A stretch of 64,000 bases of DNA, taken from contig NZ_JADOBI010000013.1 in the NCBI RefSeq assembly GCF_015644585.1, forward strand, positions 1 through 64,000, given 5' to 3'. Numbering within the stretch: position 1 is the stretch's first letter; every line of letters starts with the position of its first letter. A program made the translations under genes and the position numbers. Shown here piece after piece: positions 35,197 through 43,774 of this stretch. Source of the stretch: Rahnella laticis. Its GTDB lineage: Bacteria; Pseudomonadota; Gammaproteobacteria; Enterobacterales; Enterobacteriaceae. Under the pieces are notes generated by a model. That model made no database searches, was not told where the DNA came from, and worked only from the letters and a program-made list of their open reading frames with translations.

Positions 35197-35976
35197 ATGC
35201 AAGAACTCGATAGGATCATAAACTTCGCAGCTAATCCGATAGTGGATAAGAACTTTCTTGCTGAATGTAAAAGGAGGCTGAATAAAAATGGTGTCCTGGT
35301 CTTGCATGACTTTCTTAATCCGGTTGCGCTGAAAGCTATCAAGAATGAGGGGGATGAAAATCACCATTTAGCCTATTATACCAGCAGTAATCATAATGTT
35401 TATCTGTTGAAACCTGACGCCGGACTGCCAGACTCGCATCCTAGAAATCGGCAGATTGTCTCTTCGAAAGGTTGTATTACCGATGAAGAGATCCCGCAAG
35501 ACTCGGCACTTCGCGCGCTGTATGACGCGCCCGTTTTCCAGGCGTTTCTTTGCACAGTGCTGGGTGAAGAACAGCTGTATGCTTACGCTGACAAACTTTC
35601 TTCAATCAACCTGCACTACGCCAGCGAAGGCCAGGAGTTGGGCTGGCATTTCGATAACTCGTCTTTTGCCATCACCCTGCTGATACAAAAACCTGAGGCT
35701 GGAGGCGTGTTTGAATACGTTGAGAACCTGCGTGATGCAGATGCTGGCGACATGAATTATGAAGGCGTTGAAAAACTACTGAACAAGCAATTTGAGCCGA
35801 ATAAACTCGGCATTGAAGCAGGCGATCTGGTGTTGTTTCGCGGTCGAAATGCGATTCATCGCGTGACGCCAACTGAGGGGGATACCACGCGCATGCTTGT
35901 GGTTTTAGCCTACAATTCTCAGCCTGAAATCTCGCTGTCCGAGTCTGCCAGAATGACCTTCTACGGACGTATTTAA
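35197..35976 (+). CDS. 2-oxoglutarate/Fe(II)-dependent oxygenase
   Basis: 259 residues from ATG 35197 (GAGGG upstream). The metal triad is visible: H151-x-D153 in G-W-H-F-D and H221 in A-I-H-R-V. An arginine in T-T-R-M-L probably binds 2-oxoglutarate. The H-P-R-N-R and G-x-F-E-Y-V segments recall the group of free-amino-acid hydroxylases related to halogenases BesD/HalD. Here Asp is kept, so hydroxylation, not halogenation, is expected. It is divergent from the GH28 gene. Confidence 0.8.
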   Translation: MQELDRIINFAANPIVDKNFLAECKRRLNKNGVLVLHDFLNPVALKAIKNEGDENHHLAYYTSSNHNVYLLKPDAGLPDSHPRNRQIVSSKGCITDEEIPQDSALRALYDAPVFQAFLCTVLGEEQLYAYADKLSSINLHYASEGQELGWHFDNSSFAITLLIQKPEAGGVFEYVENLRDADAGDMNYEGVEKLLNKQFEPNKLGIEAGDLVLFRGRNAIHRVTPTEGDTTRMLVVLAYNSQPEISLSESARMTFYGRI

Positions 35977-36241
35977 CGGCCTGCGGTTCTGACTTATCAC
36001 CAAAAAAACATGCTGTGTAACAAGATAAGGTACTCATAATTAAATCTCCCGATGAGGAGGAAATTTAGGAAATTGCCCGCTGAACACCAGTCACTTTTGT
36101 CCAAAATATTTCTTTAGGGCGTAATGTGTATTAGCTTTTAATGCAAAGGTTCGAATGTTAAAGGCTGTTTCGGAAGATTCCATAAACCCGAGAGTGTTGG
36201 AATTGTTTTTTATATAGTTCGAAGGATAACAAGGGGGTAAC

Positions 36242-36820
36242 ATGCTGAACCCTGGATTCGTTACCAGTAAAGCACTTGCTACATGGCAGGATATACCCGT
36301 TTTCTTGCCTCAGTTTCAGTTCCATGAAAAACACCAAACTGTCATTAAGACGAACTCACCTGAGAAAATCCTGCCGTTTATAGCGGAATTCGATATTCAG
36401 CAAGACGCCGTTATTCGGCGATTAATGTCTTTGCGACAACTTCCGCAAGTATTCCGGCGCAATAAACAACCCCTGGCGGTTAAGGACTTTGGCCTACACA
36501 GTTTTACTCTTCTGGAAAAGTCACTATCGGAGCTCTGCTACGGGTTACGTGGACAATTCTGGCGTGCAGATTTCGGTCTGGAAAATGTGCTGGATACTGA
36601 AGCTTATCTGAAACCAGTGATGCGGGGCAGCGCGAAGCTCTTAATGCGCTACCGGGTAAAAAAAGTGAATGAAGGGCAATATGAGCTGCAAACTGAAACG
36701 TTTGTTTACTGTCCGGATCGAGCTACTCAGCTGAAAATGGCGGCTTACTGGCTTGCAATACGGGCAGGTAGTGGATGGATTAGAAAAAGGACGCTTATAG
36801 CTGTTAAGTCAGTTATTTGA
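36242..36820 (+). CDS. Hypothetical protein, 192 aa
   Basis: A strong ribosome site (AAGGGGG) precedes ATG 36242. A soluble alpha/beta protein with no signal peptide. A C-terminal segment Y-R-V-K-K-V-N-E-G-Q-Y-E-L-Q-T-E-T-F-V-Y-C looks like antiparallel strands of a lipid- or ligand-binding (SRPBCC/DUF2867-like) fold, but this is a guess. Stands alone with wide gaps on both sides. Confidence 0.6.
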   Translation: MLNPGFVTSKALATWQDIPVFLPQFQFHEKHQTVIKTNSPEKILPFIAEFDIQQDAVIRRLMSLRQLPQVFRRNKQPLAVKDFGLHSFTLLEKSLSELCYGLRGQFWRADFGLENVLDTEAYLKPVMRGSAKLLMRYRVKKVNEGQYELQTETFVYCPDRATQLKMAAYWLAIRAGSGWIRKRTLIAVKSVI

Positions 36821-36979
36821 TAACAAAGGCAGGCGCACGGCATAGTCTACGTTGAGTAAGAAACAGACACGGGATCTCGGGATAGTTTGGAAACCGTGTT
36901 GTCCCATAACCCGTTTTAGCTGATGCTTTCCTTAGCAGGTTGCTTTAAGTTGGCCACACTCATCCGGCAGGAGATAGCC

Positions 36980-37432
36980 ATGATAACAGTAGAGAAATCA
37001 GATCCATTTTCTTCAGAATCCCATCGCTTAATCGAAATGCTGTCAGAGGAACTTGCCGCTATAAGTGGTGATAACGGCAAAAGCAATTTCACCGTTGGAG
37101 CAATGAGTGATCATAAAGCTTTATGGGCATTAGCAAGGAATTCTTATGGCAAAGCTATAGGATGCGGTGCTATACGACCATTGACGCAAAATATTGCCGA
37201 GCTTAAAAGAATGTTTACAGACCGAAGTGTCTCAGGGATTGGCGGTGCTTTACTCACTTTTCTTGAAACATCTGCAAAAGAGATGGGATATAACGAACTT
37301 AGGCTGGAAACCCGATACATCAACTATCGGGCTGTTAATTTCTACGAGAAAAATGGTTATATCCGTATTGAGAATTACGGCCCATACATCGGCAGAACAG
37401 AAGCTGTCTGCTTCGCAAAGTTATTGCGCTGA
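36980..37432 (+). CDS. GNAT family acetyltransferase
   Basis: 150 residues from ATG 36980 (CAGGAGA upstream). GNAT pattern: I-G-C-G-A-I-R-P near residue 60, E-L-K-R-M-F then G-I-G-G-A-L-L (acetyl-CoA loop), and F-Y-E-K-N-G-Y near residue 123. Resembles the YedL/ElaA-like or amine N-acetyltransferase branch. Substrate unknown. Followed by a repeat copy. Confidence 0.8.
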   Translation: MITVEKSDPFSSESHRLIEMLSEELAAISGDNGKSNFTVGAMSDHKALWALARNSYGKAIGCGAIRPLTQNIAELKRMFTDRSVSGIGGALLTFLETSAKEMGYNELRLETRYINYRAVNFYEKNGYIRIENYGPYIGRTEAVCFAKLLR

Positions 37433-37454
37433 TTGTATTAATCGGGTTTGAAGT

Positions 37455-37521
37455 CAGCTACTTGCACGAGGCGGACCTAAGAAACAACGACAAGGTCTGC
37501 TTTGAGCTAAAAAACGGAGAT
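37455..37521. repeat. Double-hairpin repeat copy (divergent)
   Basis: GCACGAGGCGGACC on the left, then GGTCTGCTTTGAGCTAAAAAACGGAG on the right, a decayed right hairpin. Confidence 0.5.
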
Positions 37522-37553
37522 TGATAATTGAAGAGGGAAATTCCGCTATGCAC

Positions 37554-38249
37554 TTATTTCTTAAGTTTTGCTGCTGCTTTTAAAGTAGCCCGTCGTCTTT
37601 TTTCAATAAATGGTGCGATCTGTTCCTTTGCTATTTTTATCTGTTCTTCACAAGCTGTGCGTGGGGAGCCAGATGTAAAGGGAGGTGCGGGGTCATATTC
37701 CATATGCAGCTGAATATTTTGAGCTATATCACTTCCGTACATTTCTGACACAACATTGAGAGCAAAATCTATACCTGAAGTCACACCTGCACCGGTTATT
37801 CGGTTGCGGTCACGAACTACGCGCTCATTTACCGGCTCCGCACCTAATAACGCTAGCTGATCCAGAGAAGCCCAGTGTGTAGTTGCTTTGTATCCATCCA
37901 GAAGCCCTGCGGCGCCCAAAACAAGTGACCCAGTACATACCGAAGTCACCAGCTTTGCTTGTTTACTTTGAGTGCGGATAAATGAAAGGACTTCTTCGTC
38001 ATCCATCAGATATATTTGACCTGGTCCACCTGGGACACAAATTACATCCAGGTCGGGACATGTTTCGAATGTGGTTGTAGGCTGTATAGCCATTCCACGA
38101 TCAGAAACTACCAGATTCAAACTTTTCCAGATTAGGTGAACCTTTGTGTTTGGCGCTCTTGCTAAAACTTCATAAGGGCCGGTAAGATCAAGCTGAGTAA
38201 GAGCAGGAAACAGGAGTAGGCCGATTGATATGCATGAAGAATCGCTCAT
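37554..38249 (-). CDS. DJ-1/PfpI family protein (isonitrile hydratase-like)
   Basis: 231 residues. The nucleophile elbow S-V-C-T-G-S-L-V-L-G-A-A-G has Cys105; V-P-G-G-P-G is near residue 72 and T-T-H-W follows. These match the InhA-type isonitrile hydratases and AraC-like DJ-1 domains. A cytosolic cysteine-dependent enzyme; isonitrile hydration is a family-based guess. The last 40 residues are basic (K-R-R-R-A-T-L-K). Confidence 0.82.
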   Translation of the reverse strand: MSDSSCISIGLLLFPALTQLDLTGPYEVLARAPNTKVHLIWKSLNLVVSDRGMAIQPTTTFETCPDLDVICVPGGPGQIYLMDDEEVLSFIRTQSKQAKLVTSVCTGSLVLGAAGLLDGYKATTHWASLDQLALLGAEPVNERVVRDRNRITGAGVTSGIDFALNVVSEMYGSDIAQNIQLHMEYDPAPPFTSGSPRTACEEQIKIAKEQIAPFIEKRRRATLKAAAKLKK

Positions 38250-38480
38250 AGAATCCCCTTTAACTTAGAAGGATATAATTTAAAGTCGTTCAAAAAGGTA
38301 ACCATTTATGAACGACTTGAAGGGGGCTTACTGAAGACCATGCTTAATTCAGCTGTATTTCAGTGATATAAAGAAATTTATCATCAGCCCGAACTAGAAT
38401 ACTAATGGTGAAATGACCGCTTTTCGCTCATAGTGACTGTCAAAGTCAAGAGTACTATGATTAATCGCAGAAAGATCCTG

Positions 38481-38969
38481 TTAATTATTATGGTCCCTCA
38501 GGAATACTGCCAGCACATCTTTAGGAGGAACACCTCCGCACTCAGAAACTAACCAGCCTACAGCTCCGCGGTGGTAGGTCCCATGAAAAAGCATATGATT
38601 TAACATATCAATAGCTGTCATTTCTCCGGCCCCCCCATCGACAAAACTAAATTTGATAGCTTCAAAGAAATCGGCCGAAGTCATTGATTGAACATACTTA
38701 ATATACCAGTCAGTGCTATCGGCCATTTTAACTTCAAGCTCATCTACAGACGGGGTGTCTGGGGTATTTAGCGCAGTGTAAGTATGTTTTTGTCCCGAAA
38801 TATTTGCTCTGAAAATCATGTCCACTACATGGACATGATTCATCAGTCTTAGCATCAGATGACGTTTTTCTGAATAAGTAGATTCGCTAATTACGTTGAT
38901 TGTTTTTAGGGTTTCTGAATCAATCCAGCGTTTGTACTTCAACAGTGTAAGTATTGTGCCCTTATCCAT
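38481..38969 (-). CDS. DinB family metal-binding protein
   Basis: 162 residues, the normal DinB/YfiT length. A four-helix bundle with histidines at about 47, 129 and 133 (H-V-H-V-V-D and F-H-G-T-Y-H-R-G) that usually bind a divalent metal. Family members include thiol-S-transferases (bacillithiol, glutathione-like) and damage-induced proteins. The ligand is not known here. Confidence 0.78.
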   Translation of the reverse strand: MDKGTILTLLKYKRWIDSETLKTINVISESTYSEKRHLMLRLMNHVHVVDMIFRANISGQKHTYTALNTPDTPSVDELEVKMADSTDWYIKYVQSMTSADFFEAIKFSFVDGGAGEMTAIDMLNHMLFHGTYHRGAVGWLVSECGGVPPKDVLAVFLRDHNN

Positions 38970-39165
38970 AATTCCCCCTGATTTACCTGTTCCGATAGCA
39001 TATCAATAACGCACATTTCTTAGCAGTGCTTAATTTCTCCTAAGTCGTCCTTTGAACGAACGGCGTCCATATTTCGCTCGGAATAGACCTGTATTTTATT
39101 CAATTATATCAGAATGTTGTCATCAAATTAGTCAAAGTGGCGGACCATTGTTTTAGAGTTTTCAT

Positions 39166-39390
39166 TTATCGATTTTCCGATTCGTTGGGTAATAACTCGC
39201 CGTTATATTCGTGCAGCATGAGCGCGCTGTAATATCTATCGATATAGTCTGTCATTTCATGGACATCGTCGCTAAAGCTTACGTAACGTTCTGAAGTGAG
39301 CATATCGCCTCTGTTAAGGTGGCCAAATCCAATAAAACGTTTCACTCCGGCGGGGTTTTGTCTTTTAAATTCATGTGATACGTTGAAGCT
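39166..39390 (-). pseudogene. Transposase C-terminal fragment (IS3-family-like)
   Basis: On the minus strand the frame ends T-D-Y-I-D-R-Y-Y-S-A-L-M-L-H-E-Y-N-G-E-L, which resembles the C-terminus of IS3-type OrfB. It has no start and is cut at the C4-like element. Similarity judged by eye only. Confidence 0.35.
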
Positions 39391-39580
39391 GTTGCGGTGA
39401 ATCCTACCTATGCGGTAGGGCTAATCAGCTTACCCTCAAAGAGAAGACAGCGAACCGAGGTTGGCTGGCCAACGGTTCACCGGGAGGCACCCGGCACCGC
39501 AACGTTAAATGAATAAAGCTTTCCAGTCTGCGAAGATGGGATAACCCGGAGTGATTGGAAAGCGCATTCGCATTAGTGAT
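39352..39580 (+). repeat. Direct duplication containing a C4-like element, copy A
   Basis: Starts with GGGGTTTTGTCTTTT and ends CATTCGCATTAGTG. Copy B is at 39872-40101, with the same beginning, a C4-like element and a similar downstream segment (TTTCCAGTCTTCCAGATGAG). Confidence 0.6.
39391..39503 (+). ncRNA. C4-antisense-RNA-like element, copy 2
   Basis: GTTGCGGTG pairs with CACCGCAAC at the ends; inner hairpin CCTACCTATGCGGTAGG, then GTTGGCTGGCCAAC and a GGGAGGCACCC segment. Same architecture as copies 1 and 3. Confidence 0.5.
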
Positions 39581-39871
39581 GTGATGATGGTTTTGACGCG
39601 TTTACGGTGATTTATTCACCTCAGTGCCCAGCCGAATGCTGGTTAGAAACCGCCGTGAGGGGGAGTTGCGTTTTTGATGGGTCGAAAATGCACCAGTAAA
39701 TGGGCAGAACGAATGCGTCAGCCAATGCTGCGGTAATCCTGCAGCCCCTGATAGAAGAAGACAGTTGCAGGTGAATCACGCACGGGTAACTTGCAGCTAG
39801 GTTCGTCAAAAAACCCAAGGGTATACGCGCAGTCACAGCGAATAGTGGCAAAAACCGATTCTGAAAATGCG

Positions 39872-40101
39872 GGGGTTTTGTCTTTTTGTGCTGTATGTTA
39901 ATTTGATATTGTTGCGGTGAATCCCCCTATGCGGTGGGGCTAATCAGCCATTGAATTAAGATAGTCACAGAGTGAGCGAGCCGAGGTTGGCTGACCAGAG
40001 GTTCACCGGGAGGCACCCGGCACCGTAACTTTCAAAGAAAAAATATTTCCAGTCTTCCAGATGAGATACCCCGTAGCGATTCAAGCTTCATTCGTATAAG
40101 T
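39872..40101 (+). repeat. Direct duplication containing a C4-like element, copy B
   Basis: Partner of 39352-39580. The distance between copies is about 520 bp. Confidence 0.6.
39911..40029 (+). ncRNA. C4-antisense-RNA-like element, copy 3
   Basis: GTTGCGGTG pairs with CACCGTAAC; inner hairpin CCCCTATGCGGTGGGG; later GTTCACCGGGAGGCACCCGG. Confidence 0.5.
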
Positions 40102-40270
40102 GTTGGGAGTAAATTCCTTTTCTAATGCATAAACCCATACTTTTTGGGATTTCATCAAGTATGAAAAAGTATGCGAGCTAATTTTTTTTAAGAAAATTCA
40201 CCGTGCACATCCCCCATATGCTTGTATAAAGAATAGTGACGACTCTTTCGAAATGGTTATGTTTCCCCGA

Positions 40271-40343
40271 TATAATATTTTGAGAGCGTGGTTTTTTGCC
40301 CCGTTCGAGACAAGCTCCCCCCTTATCGAACGGGGCTTTCTTT
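40271..40343 (+). promoter_or_regulatory. Promoter-like TATAAT and terminator, possible small RNA
   Basis: TATAAT at 40271 is followed 22 bp later by a strong terminator hairpin (GCCCCGTTCGA with TCGAACGGGGC, then TTTCTTT). The transcript would be about 60 nt. The -35 match is weak. The terminator precedes the gene at 40420 and might also act as a leader attenuator. Confidence 0.35.
40298..40343 (+). terminator. Strong intrinsic terminator
   Basis: 11-bp perfect stem GCCCCGTTCGA / TCGAACGGGGC, then TTTCTTT. Confidence 0.85.
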
Positions 40344-40419
40344 AGACTTTACTTAACTCTCAAAACAATATGTTAGGTATGTCACACAATAAAAACGATT
40401 ACTGGAAGGGAGACCTGAC

Positions 40420-40638
40420 ATGTTTTTTGTATCGGTACCTGCGTATATTGACCAGATTGTAAGAAAAGCCGTTTGTACATCTTTTCCAAACCTCACACAT
40501 AATGAATTGATGTACAGCATAAAATTTGAGTCTACTGAGCCATATACCGGAAAAATTTATTTTCACTCAAATGGCAGAGATGATGAAATCATTGGTTTCA
40601 GCATCGACACTGCCGGGATGGTGACAATAACTAATTGA
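40420..40638 (+). CDS. Small hypothetical protein
   Basis: 72 residues from ATG 40420 with GGAAGGGAG upstream. Mixed alpha/beta, no membrane segment; E-P-Y-T-G-K-I-Y-F-H-S-N-G-R-D-D is its most distinctive stretch. Not recognised. Preceded by a terminator, so it must have its own promoter around 40370. Confidence 0.55.
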   Translation: MFFVSVPAYIDQIVRKAVCTSFPNLTHNELMYSIKFESTEPYTGKIYFHSNGRDDEIIGFSIDTAGMVTITN

Positions 40639-41327
40639 ATTATCCAGCCTTAAATGTTTAGTGCAATATCCTGCTCATCCTTTCATAATTTAGCTAAACA
40701 TTTCATCACAGATGGGGACATTATACTGTGATAAATACTCGCAGATTTAATGTCTTGGAATTTGCTTTCGCGTGAGTACTGTAATTTCTCAATATCTATT
40801 TGTGACCGCCCCCTTTCGGTGCTCAGCTGAATGTCTAACTCGTCCCTCAAGTGCGTGTTACCGTTTTCTGGACTTTGACGTAACAAAACAACGCAGAATT
40901 TCCTTCCCGGCAATTTAAACCTGTGGTTTTTTTATGAGTTTGGATGCCAGGAATCATTCAATAATTATAAAAAAACCTCACTTCTGCTCCGTGCAGATAG
41001 TGAGGTAGCCAATCATCGGCCAACATCAGGGAAGAGAAGACCTTACATCTGTGATGGTTAATTGTTAAGTGTTTTTTAAGTGACTTAAGGCTGCCATTAG
41101 GTGTCCTTTCTACTTTGAGCCACCACTTAATCGGTTATCTATTCCATTTTCGCAAAGCGATTGAACCGCTAATTTCTTCCTATAACTCGACTCCCCCCTG
41201 CTGGCAACATCCGTTGGCTTTGTCGCTCCCGGAGGCTAAAAATGTGTGATTGGGGGTTCGAACCTAAGATGTGGCAATGCGAGGGTTGCATTAAAGAAGG
41301 TAAAATCTTGGTGGCTACCAACCTTGC
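40639..41327. other. Intergenic region with a minus-strand terminator
   Basis: About 690 bp with no clear gene. It has a minus-strand terminator at 40968 and, 60 bp to its right on the same strand, a 10-codon frame with AAGGACACC upstream (41065-41097). A tRNA-like GGGGTTCGAACC near 41255 is too short to call. Confidence 0.4.
40968..41006 (-). terminator. Intrinsic terminator, minus strand
   Basis: ACCTCAC pairs with GTGAGGT; on the minus strand a run of seven T follows. It may end a small transcript coming from about 41110. Confidence 0.7.
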
Positions 41328-41627
41328 GTGGGAAATCGGAACCTTTCGGCTATAGCACTGGGTAAGTATTCAAAATACGTCTCTCACGCGTTATTACGCA
41401 AAAAAGATAGTTTAAACATCATTATATCAAGCAGACTTGACGGCCTTTCTACTGCCGTTACTTTGATTGCGAGGTTAAGACCATTAGCCATGATAAGGGA
41501 CTTGGGGAAGTTTTGTCAGCTTGATCCCATCGCAGAGTTAAAGCTCACAGAAACGATAGCCATCATCAAAACTCCATCAGTTTTGTCGCAAGCCATTGCG
41601 GTGAAGAAGTTTCAAGTTTGTTATTAG
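41328..41627 (+). CDS. Alba-like small nucleic-acid-binding protein (putative)
   Basis: 99 residues from GTG 41328 (ribosome site weak; no better start in frame). The sequence G-K-Y-S-K-Y-V-S-H-A-L-L then N-I-I-I-S-S-R-L-D-G-L-S-T-A-V-T-L-I-A-R-L-R and L-T-E-T-I-A-I-I-K follows the pattern of the Alba fold (Y-V-x-A-x-L, I-x-A-x-G-x-x-I-x-x-A-V, strand at the end). Bacterial Alba-like proteins are not common. The assignment is by eye and the start is uncertain. Confidence 0.45.
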   Translation: MGNRNLSAIALGKYSKYVSHALLRKKDSLNIIISSRLDGLSTAVTLIARLRPLAMIRDLGKFCQLDPIAELKLTETIAIIKTPSVLSQAIAVKKFQVCY

Positions 41628-41704
41628 TTACAAGATGTTATTGAGTAAATCAAAGCTGTAGAATTTGTGTTAAGTTCTCACCTCTAATGATAAGGGAGAA
41701 TCAT

Positions 41705-42232
41705 ATGGCTTCACTTTTTAATACTACTAATAAATCTGCACGGAATTACATTACTGCGTTATGGGCTGGTTTTTTAGGTGGCAATATAGCGAGTTTTGTA
41801 AAATGGGGTACAGAGAGTGTGCTTCCTCCAAGAACAGCGGATAGAGCAATCCCACCCGCCGAAATGCTTAGCGATTTTGGTTTAAAAGTTAATGAAATGG
41901 TCTACACATACTCAGGCCATATTGTTAACTGGGGTGTATCAGGGGTACATCATCTCTTCTCGATCGTTTTTGCGATGTTTTATTGTCTGGTTGCTGAAGT
42001 CTTTCCTCAGATAAAGCTTTGGCAAGGGGTCGCTTTTGCCATACTCGTTACAATCTGCTTTCACGGCATTGTGTTACCACTTGGTGGGTGGGCCCCCCCG
42101 TTATGGGACTTACCACATGATGAAATAATCTCTGAAACTTTTGGCCACATAGTTTGGATGTGGACAATTGAGGTATTCAGGAGAGATATCCGCAGTCGTA
42201 TGACCAAAAAAATGGATCCAGAATTCCAATAA
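41705..42232 (+). CDS. YagU family inner-membrane protein (DUF1440)
   Basis: 175 residues from ATG 41705 with AAGGGAGAAT upstream. Four hydrophobic segments; G-F-L-G-G-N-I-A-S-F-V-K-W-G-T-E near residue 24 and L-P-P-R-T-A-D-R near 42 are characteristic of YagU, linked in E. coli to acid resistance. Followed by a strong terminator. Confidence 0.85.
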   Translation: MASLFNTTNKSARNYITALWAGFLGGNIASFVKWGTESVLPPRTADRAIPPAEMLSDFGLKVNEMVYTYSGHIVNWGVSGVHHLFSIVFAMFYCLVAEVFPQIKLWQGVAFAILVTICFHGIVLPLGGWAPPLWDLPHDEIISETFGHIVWMWTIEVFRRDIRSRMTKKMDPEFQ

Positions 42233-42257
42233 TTATTATCTATTCCAGCAGAAAATT

Positions 42258-42285
42258 AAATAGGCCACCTACTGGTGGCCTATTT
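42258..42285. terminator. Terminator between the YagU and tolC-like genes
   Basis: ATAGGCCACC / GGTGGCCTAT with T-rich sequence on both strands, so it probably serves both convergent genes. Confidence 0.7.
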
Positions 42286-42302
42286 ATTTCCTGAATATAG
42301 CA

Positions 42303-42390
42303 CCCAGGTATGTCGATGCCTGAAGGTCACGCGCAGTGTATTTTACGCTCGGAGCAGGAGGGCAGCACTTAGAGAAAATGTTCTGATGGA
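42303..42390 (+). pseudogene. IS3-family OrfB fragment
   Basis: Frame reads Q-V-C-R-C-L-K-V-T-R-S-V-F-Y-A-R-S-R-R, similar to the N-terminal region of IS3-type OrfB transposases. No complete element remains. Confidence 0.4.
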
Positions 42391-42400
42391 CTATTCATTT

Positions 42401-43771
42401 TCATGGAAAAGTCTCCGAACCACCGAACTCCAGATAGATTTTCGCCAGGTTCTGGAACTGATTAAAGCGGTTTTCATCCAGTGATAGTTCTGCCTGGCGG
42501 CGCTTCTCCTGAGCATCAAGCCAGAATGAGACAGGCACAGCGCCCTGGCGATATCGCACTTCATTCAGTCGCTCAGATTCCATTGCCAGCTCAAGTCCTT
42601 CATGCAGTCTTTTTTCCTGGGCCAATAACTGATTACGAAGGGACAGCTCGTCTTCGATACTGCTCATCGCTTTATATAGCGACTGCTTAAACTCCAGTAA
42701 TCGCTGTTCGTAATCGTTGCGGGCAATCTTCACTTCCATGCCCTGCTGCCTCCACTCGAGAAACGGCAGCGTCAGGTTAGCACCAACGGAGCCAACAGGG
42801 TTTTGCAGGAAAGCCATCAGCGAACTGCTGCTGGTACCGAGAGAACCGGTCAGACTGAAAGCGGGATAGAATTCTGTGCGCCTGATATCAACATTGGCCA
42901 GAGCTTCACGCACCCGCCACTCTTTTGCACTGATATCGGGTCTGTGTCTCAGCACGCTAGCCGGAATGTTCGCATTAACCGGGGGCATTGCCCCTTTTGG
43001 CAACGTCATCGGTTCAGCCACGGGACTGCCTGGTGCGGCACCCAGCAATACCGCCTGCTGATTCAACGCCTGCAAACGTTCACGACGCAGCCCGGTGAGT
43101 CTGTTTTTCTGGATCAGCAAGCTTTGTCTGGCATCAACCACATCAAGTAGTGAAGCACCACCCGCCTGATGGCGGGCATTCGCCAGGCGTAGAGTTTCTT
43201 TTGCGTAGCCGATGCTCTGCTGAAGGACGCTTATTTGTTGGTTAATAAAACCAATACGCCAGTAGTTGTCACTGGCCTCAGAGAGCAAGGTTAGCCGTGC
43301 TGAGCGCAGATCCTCTTCTGTGGCCTGACTTGCCCAAATTGCGGCATCGCGCTGACGGGCTATTTTGCCCCACAGATCCAATTCATAACTGGTATTAAGG
43401 TTGCCAGAGTTGCCGTTTTCCCAGTTGTGTGAACCGTTAAGCTGTTTTCTGCTGTCTACGCCCAGCGTCGCCTTTAACCCCGGATCGTTTGTAATGCCCA
43501 CTTTCTCAGCGTCAAGCCTTGCCCGGTACAGCCGTAAAACGGCTAAAGCAACGTCATTATTGCTTGCCATAACCTGGCGTAACCAGCTATCCAGCAAGGG
43601 ATCATTAAATGCTTTCCAGTCAAACGACGCGGGCTCCCCGTCGGCATCGTCGCTGTACCAGCTGGCCGGATAATCCACGACAGGTGCGTGATAATCACTT
43701 TTCATTAAGTTTGCACAGCCTGCACTGAGCGTGGCAGCAATGCATAAAGCCAAAGGTGATAAAGTTCTCAT
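42401..43771 (-). CDS. TolC/NodT-type outer-membrane efflux lipoprotein
   Basis: 456 residues. The lipobox L-S-A-G-C (Cys19) marks lipidation. The rest is the duplicated TolC-type helical hairpin protein (L-D-L-W-G-K near residue 132 and L-R-H-R-P-D-I near 275 are standard NodT/OprM markers). It forms the outer-membrane duct for the MacB-like pump encoded just upstream, with a 3-bp gap to macB. Convergent with the YagU gene. Confidence 0.87.
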   Translation of the reverse strand: MRTLSPLALCIAATLSAGCANLMKSDYHAPVVDYPASWYSDDADGEPASFDWKAFNDPLLDSWLRQVMASNNDVALAVLRLYRARLDAEKVGITNDPGLKATLGVDSRKQLNGSHNWENGNSGNLNTSYELDLWGKIARQRDAAIWASQATEEDLRSARLTLLSEASDNYWRIGFINQQISVLQQSIGYAKETLRLANARHQAGGASLLDVVDARQSLLIQKNRLTGLRRERLQALNQQAVLLGAAPGSPVAEPMTLPKGAMPPVNANIPASVLRHRPDISAKEWRVREALANVDIRRTEFYPAFSLTGSLGTSSSSLMAFLQNPVGSVGANLTLPFLEWRQQGMEVKIARNDYEQRLLEFKQSLYKAMSSIEDELSLRNQLLAQEKRLHEGLELAMESERLNEVRYRQGAVPVSFWLDAQEKRRQAELSLDENRFNQFQNLAKIYLEFGGSETFP

Positions 43772-43774
43772 AGG

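Larger units (their letters stand above)
38970..40419. other. Gene-poor 1.4 kb with two C4-like elements and an IS fragment
   Basis: No complete gene is seen. It contains an IS3-like C-terminal fragment, a 230-bp direct duplication that carries the two C4-like elements (39391-39503, 39911-40029), and a promoter plus terminator pair near 40.3 kb. Confidence 0.5.

Noticed and set aside
41240-41265. tRNA gene fragment (GGGGTTCGAACC)
   Set aside because: Only a T-arm-like string is visible; no acceptor or anticodon stem could be paired.
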